From: Staphylospora marina
GTDB lineage: Bacteria; Bacillota; Bacilli; Thermoactinomycetales; Thermoactinomycetaceae
DNA: 64,000 bases
Reading direction: 5' to 3'
Assembly (NCBI RefSeq): GCF_003856495.1
Contig: NZ_CP034118.1
Coordinates: 1,958,182-2,022,181, forward strand
Shown: piece by piece, positions 17,599 to 25,490 of the stretch
How positions within the stretch are numbered: position 1 is the stretch's first letter
Layout of the letters: the number at the start of each line of letters is the position of its first letter
The notes under the pieces: generated by a model
Told to the model about the DNA's origin: nothing
The model's database searches: none
What the model saw: the letters and a program-made list of their open reading frames with translations, nothing else
Made by a program: the position numbers and the translations under genes

Positions 17599-17610
17599 CA
17601 AACAGTCCGT

Positions 17611-17961
17611 TCATTTTCTGACACGGGAACTCATGAAGCCGCCGGTCTGTTTGCGAACGGCCAACCAGACGCCGCTCATGATGACGGCGGCCACCGTCAG
17701 CATCACATAGGTCAGTTTCTCTTCGGAAAACATCAGGAACACGGGGCCCCCGATGACTCCGGCGTAGGAAACCCATTCAAAGCTGGCGAGGAGAAGTCTC
17801 CACACCTTTTGGAGATATTCCCTGAGCACGAGCTCTCGCCCGCTGAACATTTCGCGGAACAGAAGCACGACGAGACCGAACATCCAGATGAAGAGCGAAA
17901 TGAGAAAAAGGCGGGCGAATCCCATGACGAATGCGGAAAATCCATCTTGAATCGATTCCAC
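17611..17961 (-). CDS. Small integral membrane protein, unknown
   Basis: A 116-residue protein with three or four hydrophobic helices: ARLFLISLFIWMFGLVVLLF, then WVSYAGVIGGPVFLMF and YVMLTVAAVIMSGVWLAV. Charged residues between the first two (REMFSGRELVLREYLQK) form a loop, and the C-terminus is basic. GAGAGGTCCGC precedes the ATG at 17961. It lies downstream of addA on the same strand with a 76-nt gap and might be co-transcribed. No family was recognised. Confidence 0.65.
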   Translation of the reverse strand: MESIQDGFSAFVMGFARLFLISLFIWMFGLVVLLFREMFSGRELVLREYLQKVWRLLLASFEWVSYAGVIGGPVFLMFSEEKLTYVMLTVAAVIMSGVWLAVRKQTGGFMSSRVRK

Positions 17962-18037
17962 TTGCGGACCTCTCCCTTACGAAAATCAATTGGGCGGGAT
18001 CTGCCTCTTCCCATGATAGTCCATCCCCCGGCGTTTG

Positions 18038-21000
18038 TCATCCTTCAGCGGCGGCACCGTCACACAACCAGTTCCAGGGGCAATGGAAGCACCGTTTCCC
18101 CGGTCGCGGTTCCCATCCGTCCTGCTCCGTGGACGTCCGGAGCTTCACGGCGGTTTCCTCCAGCATTTCCTCCGCGCGTCCGATCCACGTTGCGTCAACG
18201 TCCCAGGATCGCTCCAGCCCCGCTCCCACGAACCAGAGAGACGCGCGGACAGGCCGGATGTTTCTTTGCGAGGCCGCCAATGCGTACAGCATCAGCTGGG
18301 GCATGTATTCCCGTGCCGTCTCTTCCAGCGTTTCGGGTGTCACCTGATCGGTCTTGTAGTCGATGATTTCCCAATTCCCCCGGGCATCGCGGATCAGGCA
18401 ATCCATCACCCCGATGATCGTAAGCCCCCGGGTGGTGAACGTGAATCGTTCTTCCGTCCGGCATTCGGAACTGTTTCTCACCCGCGCGTACCATTCCCCG
18501 AACGCAAATCTCCCGATGAACGGGCGAATCTCTTCCAGTGCCGCCTTTCTGTCCTCCGGGGCGATCTCTTGTTCTTCCAAAGCCTGCAACGCGAACCGCT
18601 CCCAAGTTTCCGGTTCTCCCCCCGATTCGGCGAGCAGTTCGAACACGCGATGAACGACCGTTCCCCGTTCATTGGGGGCGAGGACTCCCGGTTTTCCCCC
18701 GGTCGGGTTCGGCTCTTCGCCGCCGGCGCCCAGTGCGGGAACGCCGATCACCCTTCCGTAATAATATCGACGGGGGCAGTTGACCATTTCTTTCCATTCG
18801 GTGACGCTCATCTCCAGAAGGTCACCCGGGGTCAGGCCGCGGCGGAGAAAAAACGGCGGGGAATCCGGCTCCTCCTCCGTTCCGGTGATCCCTTGAAACG
18901 GATCTTCGCCTTTTGCCAATCGATCGAGCGGGGTTTCCTGCCGGCTCCCGGCGGACACATCGGGGGCCGGACCGGTCAACCATCGGATGGGAAGAGCTCC
19001 TTCTTCATACATCCACTCCCCGGTGTCGGGATTGATGTTGTCCGCGCCCAGTGACGCCGACAATCCTTCGATCCACGTCTCCTCCTTTCCTCCTTTTTTT
19101 GTCCCCCCTCTCACCCCGCTGAGCACCAATCGCGATTCCGCCCTCGTCATCGCCACGTACAGAAGCCGGAGCGACTCTTCCCGCTCGAGCCTCTTTCGCC
19201 GCTCTTCCGCCGATGTAAAACGCTCCACCGTATTCCCCTGACCGTCCTTCAGATTGACGACCAGTCCCCGCTCGTCACACACGAACAGATCAAGCCGGTT
19301 TCGGCCGGGTTTTCGGGACAGATCGGGGACGAATACCACCGGAAATTCCAATCCTTTTGCCTGGTGAATCGTCATCAGCTTGACACAGTCGCTGTCCTCC
19401 GACTCCACCGCCGCTTCGTTTTCCCTCTCCTGTTCCCGGGTCAGCCACTCCAGCCGATCCAGGTAACGGGAAATCGACCATCCGTCCATCCCTTCGAGCC
19501 GATCCGCCTGTTCGAGAAGCTTGTTCAGATTGGCCACCGTCCGCTTCCCTTCGGGGACGGCCCACGCCGTGACGGTGTATCCGCTCTCTTCCAATACCAT
19601 CCTGAGCAAGTCGCCGATCCGCATCGTCCCGGCCAGTTGCCCGGCTTTTTGGAGCAAGACGGCGAACCGGCGAAGCTTTCGCCGTTCCGCCTCGTCCAGG
19701 TCCGGCCGTTCGGCCCATCGTTCGGGCCCTTCCCGCCAGGCGGCTTCCAGGGCAATCCGGGTGACGGTTTCATCGGAAACGGCGCAAAACGGTGACCGGA
19801 GAACGCCGACCATCGCCGCCCGATCCTCAGGGTTGACCAGCAGCCTGAGGAAGTGCTTCACATCATGGATTTCCTGCCGGTCATAAAACCCCCTTCCTTT
19901 CACCACGAAATACGGAATGCCAAGTCGGGCCAATTCCCGTTCAACCTTTTTGACATGGGTCATCGCCCGGAACAGGACCGCCATCTGCCCCGGTCGCACG
20001 CCCTCTTCCCTGATCATCCGGTCGATCCGCCGGGCGAGCATCGCCGCTTCCAGATCCCGGTGATCCCATCCGGGAAAACGGGGATCCGCTTTCGGCACGT
20101 CGATCCATTCCGCCACATGGGACGGTGAAGATCCGCGGATGCCGGCTTCGGCCGGAACATATCCGTTCGGTGCCTCTTCGTTCATGAGCTTGCCGAACAC
20201 GTTGTTGCAGAGCTTCACCAGCTCCGGTTCGGAACGGAAATTGTGCCGCAGGAACACTTCGGTTCCCTCCGGCGAAGCGCAGATCTCCTCCCGGGTCCGG
20301 TGAAACACGGTCACGTCGACACCGCGGAACCCGTAGATCGACTGGTTGGGGTCCCCCACCACGAACAGTTTGCCGGGTCTGAAAGAACCGTCATCATCCC
20401 GACCCAAAAGATCGATCAGCTTTTTTTGCAGCGGACTGGTGTCCTGATATTCATCCACCATCAACCAATCGATGCCTTCCCGGATTTCCCTGCGGATTTC
20501 CGGATGTTTTTCCAACAGCCCGCACACCCGGGACTGCATTTCATCGTAATCGATCGCCCCGTCGGCTTGCTTGCGCTCCGCGTACAGCCGGAACGCCGCC
20601 TCGATCACGTCAAAGATTTCTTCGAGCAGGATCCGCTCCAACCGGGCGGCCGGAAATTCCCGCTTTCCAAACGCATCCTCCGTTGGTTCCGGAACCCTCA
20701 CCGATCCTTCCCGCTCCGCCCGGTCCGACGAAAGTCGTTCCCGCATGTCCAGATCGGACATGGTTTTTTCCCGGAGCGCAGGAACGTCCATGCCCTTGGT
20801 GAGCAATTCGGCCAAGACACCGGTGAGCCGGTTCACGCTGCCCGACCATCCGATGTCCACCACCCAGCTTTCCAACACCCCCGTCGATTCACCGGTTGCG
20901 GACAATCGGGCGGCAAGCGCTTCTTCCACCGATTCGGTCAGGCGTCTTCCGCTTTCCGCTTCCTCCAGCACGACGGGATCCGGATCGATCCCCGCCTCGA

Positions 21001-21373
21001 CCGGATAACGACGCAGAAGTTGCAAGCAAAACGAATGAATCGTGGTGATCCGGGCTCGCTCCATCTCGCCGAACAGGCGATGCCAGGCCGCGGCCCGCAC
21101 ATCGTCTCCGGCCTGACGCATGCGCCGGGCCCGGACGGACACCTCTTTGCGAATCCGTTCCTTCATCTCGGCGGCCGCTTTCTCGGTGAACGTGATGGCC
21201 ACAATCCGGTCCAACATTCCGGGATCCTGGTTGTGACGTTCCAGGATGGCGAGATACCGCTCCACCAGCACCCGGGTCTTTCCGGATCCGGCACCGGCCT
21301 GCACGATGCAGTTTTTGTCCAGACAATTCGCCGCCTGCCACTGTTCGGACGTGAGTTCCGCCACTTTGATCAT
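18038..21373 (-). CDS. addA: AddA-like helicase-nuclease with a probable Fe-S nuclease domain
   Basis: A 1111-residue UvrD-type SF1A helicase with a C-terminal PD-(D/E)XK nuclease, the AddA part of the double-strand-end resection complex. Seen: Q motif TSEQWQAANCL, Walker A QAGAGSGKTRVLVERY, motif Ia AITFTEKAAAEMKERI, motif II MVDEYQDTSPLQ, motif III VGDPNQSIYGFRG, motif V TIHQAKGLEFPVVFVPDL, motif VI LLYVAMTRAESRLVLSG and nuclease motif WEIIDYKTD. Unusually there are also VNCPRRYYY before the nuclease and CFHCPWNWLC at the end. This CX2CX5C plus upstream Cys is the Fe-S arrangement normally seen in AddB. ATG at 21373 overlaps the addB stop (TGATG). Confidence 0.92.
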   Translation of the reverse strand: MIKVAELTSEQWQAANCLDKNCIVQAGAGSGKTRVLVERYLAILERHNQDPGMLDRIVAITFTEKAAAEMKERIRKEVSVRARRMRQAGDDVRAAAWHRLFGEMERARITTIHSFCLQLLRRYPVEAGIDPDPVVLEEAESGRRLTESVEEALAARLSATGESTGVLESWVVDIGWSGSVNRLTGVLAELLTKGMDVPALREKTMSDLDMRERLSSDRAEREGSVRVPEPTEDAFGKREFPAARLERILLEEIFDVIEAAFRLYAERKQADGAIDYDEMQSRVCGLLEKHPEIRREIREGIDWLMVDEYQDTSPLQKKLIDLLGRDDDGSFRPGKLFVVGDPNQSIYGFRGVDVTVFHRTREEICASPEGTEVFLRHNFRSEPELVKLCNNVFGKLMNEEAPNGYVPAEAGIRGSSPSHVAEWIDVPKADPRFPGWDHRDLEAAMLARRIDRMIREEGVRPGQMAVLFRAMTHVKKVERELARLGIPYFVVKGRGFYDRQEIHDVKHFLRLLVNPEDRAAMVGVLRSPFCAVSDETVTRIALEAAWREGPERWAERPDLDEAERRKLRRFAVLLQKAGQLAGTMRIGDLLRMVLEESGYTVTAWAVPEGKRTVANLNKLLEQADRLEGMDGWSISRYLDRLEWLTREQERENEAAVESEDSDCVKLMTIHQAKGLEFPVVFVPDLSRKPGRNRLDLFVCDERGLVVNLKDGQGNTVERFTSAEERRKRLEREESLRLLYVAMTRAESRLVLSGVRGGTKKGGKEETWIEGLSASLGADNINPDTGEWMYEEGALPIRWLTGPAPDVSAGSRQETPLDRLAKGEDPFQGITGTEEEPDSPPFFLRRGLTPGDLLEMSVTEWKEMVNCPRRYYYGRVIGVPALGAGGEEPNPTGGKPGVLAPNERGTVVHRVFELLAESGGEPETWERFALQALEEQEIAPEDRKAALEEIRPFIGRFAFGEWYARVRNSSECRTEERFTFTTRGLTIIGVMDCLIRDARGNWEIIDYKTDQVTPETLEETAREYMPQLMLYALAASQRNIRPVRASLWFVGAGLERSWDVDATWIGRAEEMLEETAVKLRTSTEQDGWEPRPGKRCFHCPWNWLCDGAAAEG

Positions 21374-24300
21374 CACTCGGCCCCCTCTCCCGCCATTTTC
21401 CGGAGCATCAACCGGTTCAGGTCGATCCGGCAGAGATGTCTCTGTGAACAGTAAGTCGAACATCCGTCCGACGGCTCCACCCGGAAATCTCCCTCCAACG
21501 CTTTCTTCCATTCCCGGAAGAGGAGCTGTTTTGCCTGCTCCAGCGTGTCTTCCCACCGGTCTTCGGGAATGCATTTGGCACGTTGGATGATGCCGGCCTC
21601 TTTGGCCGCATCTCTCCACAATCCCCAGTTCCGGTCCTTGACCGTCCAGCACCCGGATCCGCACGGTTCCGGAGAATCCGGTTCCAGCTCACGAAAGGCC
21701 CACAAATCGGCGAAAGCGCGGATCCTGCGCCCCTGAACCAGTTTTTCTTTCGGGACATTGCCGGTGTCCACCCGGTAATGGAACAGCGCCGGGGTTCCGT
21801 CCTCCGACACGTCGACCCGGTCAATCGTTCCGGTCAAGCGGATGACCGACCCGTCATCCACGGGAAGATCCCATTCATACCGGAGGCGGACCCGATGAGG
21901 CGGCAGGTGGTTGCCGCGATCCTTTCGCCATTTGGCTTCCTTTTCCCAAAGTTCGCGGAGGTTTTTCAAAAACCGCCTCCGTCCCACGCTCAAGGCGGCA
22001 CCGAATGCCCCCGCCCCCTCCTCATGGCTCCATCCGTCCATCACCTCTTCGGCCACGCCCACCAGGCGATTCCAACCTGTTTCCTCGCAAAACCAGTCTC
22101 CGAATTCGCTTCCGTACCGCTCGAAAAACCGGGTCATCGTCCGGGAGAGCCAGATGCTCTGCACCGCCTTGCCGACCTCTTTGAAAGTAAATCCGGCAGG
22201 CAAGGCCTCCCACACCTTGTCCGCCAGGAACCGGAAACGGCATTCGATCAGCCGGTCCAGGTCTTCAGGCCGCCACCGGAGAACCTCCAACCGCTCCCGC
22301 AAACGCCTTTGCAAATCATCGGACAGTCGGATCCTCCCGTCAAACGGCGTCCATTCCGGAGAATGCCTGGCTCTGGCTGCCGCGGCGCGATCCAGGAACA
22401 CCTGCCAGGTTTCCGGCCACAGCTTCGTCCATACCTTTTTCACCGTGGCCACCCGCAAGCGATCTTCATCGCCGAGGGACGGTTCCGCCAAACGACTGAT
22501 CGCGAATTCGGCCGCCCGCGCGGGCGTGAATGCCGCTTCCCACGAGACGGGACCGGACCGTTCGGATACGTCAATGTTTTGAATCTCCACTTGCTGTGCC
22601 ACTTGCAACACTTCTTCCAGGTACGGGGACGGAATCAGCTTGCGACCCTCGTCGTCCTGGGTGGGCATTGTGAGCACGAGCTTTTCCCCGGCGGCCGTCA
22701 GGCTCATGAAAAATTCCACCCGCTCCCTGTCCCTGTGTTCCCCGGACAGGATCAAACGCACTTCTTCCTTGCGAAGTGCCTTGCGCTCGTTGTCGGGGAG
22801 CAGCCAAAAGTCCTGGTGAACCCGGGGCCAAATCCCGTCGGCGGCTCCCAACAGGAACACCGCCCGGAAACGGTCCCCGCGAACATCGGGCGCTTCCAAC
22901 ACGTGCACCCCTTGCCTCTCCGTCCGATTCAGGGCGATCCGGCTCCCTTTGGCTCCGTCCGCGAGCAAGGCGGCAAAACGATCCGCATCCATGCTCCTGA
23001 GAGGTGCCAACCGGGCCAGCTGCTTCCATTGGGCAGCCAAATGTTTCAATTCCCGGTACACCGCCATCTCCTCGGCCGCCTGTTTCAACAAGCGCCCGTC
23101 TTTGGCCATTTCCCGCCAACGCTCCCGATGACAGAGCGGCTCCGTCCATGCTTGGAACCACTCCGCCCAAGTGTTCGGATCGGCCGAATCCGGGATGCTG
23201 TCGATCCAATCGCAAAGTGCTTGAATCGCCGTTTCGGCCTCCTGCCATTTCAACAGTTCCGCCTGCGCCGTATCCCGCTCCGGCGAATCGGGGTCCTCCG
23301 CTTTCCGGCGGAGTTCCCGAACCTCATCTTCCCATCTCCGCCGAAGCTCGTCCGGCATACGGGGAACCGGAGGACGCAGCAGACGCTTCCGCACCGGCGC
23401 CAATTTCGCAGACCAAGTGAAATACGACGTTCCGACCAACTCTCTCAAAGCGGACGAATCACCGGATTTTGTCCGGAACGCCTCCAGCAGCAGCCGGAGC
23501 ATCGGATGCGCATGCATGTCCTTCCCCGTTTCCCCGCGTGCCGGAATGCCGGCCCGCTCCAGTTCCCTGAACAGAACGGGACCGTACAGACGCATGCTCG
23601 GCACGATCAGCGCCACCTCGGAACAATCCGTTCCCGTCTCCCGCAACCAGCGCTTCAATCGCACGACCGCCGCCTCGACTTCCGCTGTCATTCCCGGTGC
23701 ACGGATCACTTCCAGTGCATCCCGCCCGGTACGGGGCAACGGAAAGTCCAAAAAGACTTCTTCACACAGATGGGCAAGAAACGGATGCTTGCCATGATGA
23801 TCCATCGGATCGCGACTGACATAAACAGGCTGAAATCCCCTGGACATCAGTCGCTTCACGATCGATTCCGCCATGCCCCGCAGCAACGGGCGCCGCTCGT
23901 CCATCATGACATGGAAGAAAATCTCCACTTCCGTGACCAGAGCCGTCAGCAACTGTTCCTGAAGCGGGTTGAGATCATGGAAATGTTCCAACACGAGCCG
24001 CTTCGGGCGGCGAATCCCCGGTTCCTTCCAGCGGCGTGCCAGCTCGAAATACGGTTCTTCCTGATCCCACCAACCGTACCGATGCAGGAGCTCTTGGTAG
24101 GTTTCGTAAAACGCGGCCAATTCCGCGTACCTGACCGGACGATCCTTCCACAGTTCCAAGAGACGCCCCGGTGTGACTCCGGAACGCTTCAACTCACCGA
24201 TCGCCCCCTCCAAAGCGGCAAACCATCCCGATGGTCGCCGGAGCGCCCCGTCCAAAAACCGGAGGGAACCCCGCTTTTCACGAAGCTCCCACAATGCCTG

Positions 24301-24552
24301 CTCAATCAGCAATCTTTGCTGAGGGCGGGTCATCAAGGGTCTTTTGCCGGCGGTGCCGAGACACCACCGGACAAACCGGTCAAAGGTCATGCATTGGACA
24401 TCTTCGTTTTCAAGCGTCCCGATCATGCTTTTCACGTGCCGGGTGCCCGGCAATATGTATACGGTGGTGCTTCCCGGTTCCGGGTCGACGGAACGCAGTC
24501 CCATGCCCCTCCCGGACCGTGTCACGGGATGAAGACAGATCCATCCGGCCAC
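21373..24552 (-). CDS. addB: AddB-like subunit with degenerate Walker A and nuclease motif
   Basis: A 1059-residue partner of AddA, upstream and overlapping it by one base. The helicase-like body is divergent: no GxxxxGK[ST] motif is visible at the N-terminus, where AddB normally has one. The C-terminal nuclease fold has GTIDRVDVSEDG followed by LFHYRVDTG, where active AddB proteins have DYK; both the catalytic Asp and Lys are replaced. The four Fe-S Cys remain (IECRFRF, then CSTYCSQRHLC). The GTG at 24552 has a strong AAGGAGG site nine bases upstream; longer starts lack support. It is probably a structural subunit that holds DNA, with nuclease work left to AddA. Confidence 0.85.
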   Translation of the reverse strand: MAGWICLHPVTRSGRGMGLRSVDPEPGSTTVYILPGTRHVKSMIGTLENEDVQCMTFDRFVRWCLGTAGKRPLMTRPQQRLLIEQALWELREKRGSLRFLDGALRRPSGWFAALEGAIGELKRSGVTPGRLLELWKDRPVRYAELAAFYETYQELLHRYGWWDQEEPYFELARRWKEPGIRRPKRLVLEHFHDLNPLQEQLLTALVTEVEIFFHVMMDERRPLLRGMAESIVKRLMSRGFQPVYVSRDPMDHHGKHPFLAHLCEEVFLDFPLPRTGRDALEVIRAPGMTAEVEAAVVRLKRWLRETGTDCSEVALIVPSMRLYGPVLFRELERAGIPARGETGKDMHAHPMLRLLLEAFRTKSGDSSALRELVGTSYFTWSAKLAPVRKRLLRPPVPRMPDELRRRWEDEVRELRRKAEDPDSPERDTAQAELLKWQEAETAIQALCDWIDSIPDSADPNTWAEWFQAWTEPLCHRERWREMAKDGRLLKQAAEEMAVYRELKHLAAQWKQLARLAPLRSMDADRFAALLADGAKGSRIALNRTERQGVHVLEAPDVRGDRFRAVFLLGAADGIWPRVHQDFWLLPDNERKALRKEEVRLILSGEHRDRERVEFFMSLTAAGEKLVLTMPTQDDEGRKLIPSPYLEEVLQVAQQVEIQNIDVSERSGPVSWEAAFTPARAAEFAISRLAEPSLGDEDRLRVATVKKVWTKLWPETWQVFLDRAAAARARHSPEWTPFDGRIRLSDDLQRRLRERLEVLRWRPEDLDRLIECRFRFLADKVWEALPAGFTFKEVGKAVQSIWLSRTMTRFFERYGSEFGDWFCEETGWNRLVGVAEEVMDGWSHEEGAGAFGAALSVGRRRFLKNLRELWEKEAKWRKDRGNHLPPHRVRLRYEWDLPVDDGSVIRLTGTIDRVDVSEDGTPALFHYRVDTGNVPKEKLVQGRRIRAFADLWAFRELEPDSPEPCGSGCWTVKDRNWGLWRDAAKEAGIIQRAKCIPEDRWEDTLEQAKQLLFREWKKALEGDFRVEPSDGCSTYCSQRHLCRIDLNRLMLRKMAGEGAE

Positions 24553-24768
24553 GATTTGGGTCCTCCTTGCTTCGCTGGATTTGACGATACTTTTCAGAAT
24601 CCGCAAATGGAATGATGCCATACCCGGCACGGGTATTTCAATATGAAAGAATGCCTTGCCCCCGGGAGGAAAAAGGAGGAAATTCGGCGAATTTACTGGA
24701 AATCTTCCACAAATCACGAAATCGGGAGAATGTTCGCGATTATACGATTTTATCCGACAAACCGGAAA

Positions 24769-24838
24769 ATGACACATCATTTCGGGAATAGTATAATGAT
24801 GGAACCCTCTCCCTTGCGCGTTTGATTCTGAAAATCAA
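24769..24838 (+). promoter_or_regulatory. Globin promoter with an overlapping-leader palindrome
   Basis: ATGACA (24769-24774) and a perfect TATAAT (24792-24797) are 17 bp apart. About 25 bp past the -10 box is the dyad TTGATT-CTGAA-AATCAA (24822-24838), placed where a repressor could block elongation or initiation. The half-sites resemble FNR boxes, but the 7-bp gap between TTGAT and ATCAA is wider than the usual 4. The remainder of 24553-24905 shows no gene. Confidence 0.6.
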
Positions 24839-24905
24839 TGGAGAAACATCCAGGACCGGATTCATCGCCCAACTCCTCTGCACAATACGAAACGGAGGTT
24901 TTGAA

Positions 24906-25277
24906 TTGTTAAGGAGTACGAAGAGCACGTTGTATGAAAAGATGGGGGGAGACGAAACGATTCGCGCGGCCGTCCACGATTTTTGCAACCGCATGTTGCT
25001 GGATGACCGGGTCAACCACCACTTCATCGGCATCAACGTCGACTCACTTCGCAAGAACATGACCACCTTCTTCATGAGTTGGGCCCTGAACGGAAAGCCG
25101 TTTGACCAGTTCTCCCTCCGAAAAGCCCATGCCGGCCTGAACATCACCTCCGAAGAGTACAACATCGCCGTGAAACATATGGTGGAATCCCTCCGCACCT
25201 GCAACGTGGACCTGGAAGACATCGCCCGGGTCGAAGCCTATCTTCGATTCATCAAACCGCACATCATCCACAAATGA
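24906..25277 (+). CDS. Truncated haemoglobin (group I-like) with Cys at B10
   Basis: A 123-residue truncated globin. The landmarks are TLYEKMGGDETIRAAVHDF at the A/B helices, the proximal F8 His in RKAHAGLNIT and the H-helix RVEAYLRFIKPHI. Group I members bind O2/NO and can act as NO dioxygenases or in redox sensing. The B10 position, Tyr in nearly all members (DFY), is Cys here (DFC), which should change the distal pocket. The TTG at 24906 is chosen because GGAGG lies seven bases upstream; the frame has no earlier supported start. It has its own promoter and terminator and is transcribed away from addB. Confidence 0.85.
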   Translation: MLRSTKSTLYEKMGGDETIRAAVHDFCNRMLLDDRVNHHFIGINVDSLRKNMTTFFMSWALNGKPFDQFSLRKAHAGLNITSEEYNIAVKHMVESLRTCNVDLEDIARVEAYLRFIKPHIIHK

Positions 25278-25336
25278 ACATCCCGTCCGTGGACGAACGA
25301 GCCCGTAAAACGCTGTCATTTCGCTCGACGGTCCCC

Positions 25337-25476
25337 GGACGGGTTGAACTTGTTCCGTAAAAGGCCGGTTCCGTTTCCCGCTTCGCCGAATCGAACCAAA
25401 GCGCATGCGGGAAACGGAACCGGCCCATGACTGGCGTGACATGCCCCTCCACCCGTCCCGCGGACGGGTTTTGTTG
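25337..25476 (+). terminator. Compound hairpin/terminator after the globin gene
   Basis: A perfect 19-bp stem (25363-25381 with 25407-25425, arms starting GGCCGGTTCC) is followed by a terminator hairpin ACCCGTCC-CGC-GGACGGGT (25451-25469) and TTTGTTGTTTG. A GGACGGGT at 25337-25344 can also pair with the ACCCGTCC of the terminator, giving a mutually exclusive outer stem that encloses the 19-bp hairpin. Confidence 0.65.
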
Positions 25477-25490
25477 TTTGGGCGGTCGGA

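Noticed and set aside
21583-24615. A 1010-residue plus-strand open frame antisense to addB
   Set aside because: Arg/Pro/His-rich translation typical of an antisense GC-rich frame, no ribosome-binding site, and addB on the other strand has clear family motifs.
24822-24838. FNR box in the globin leader
   Set aside because: Half-sites match, but the spacer between TTGAT and ATCAA is 7 bp rather than 4.
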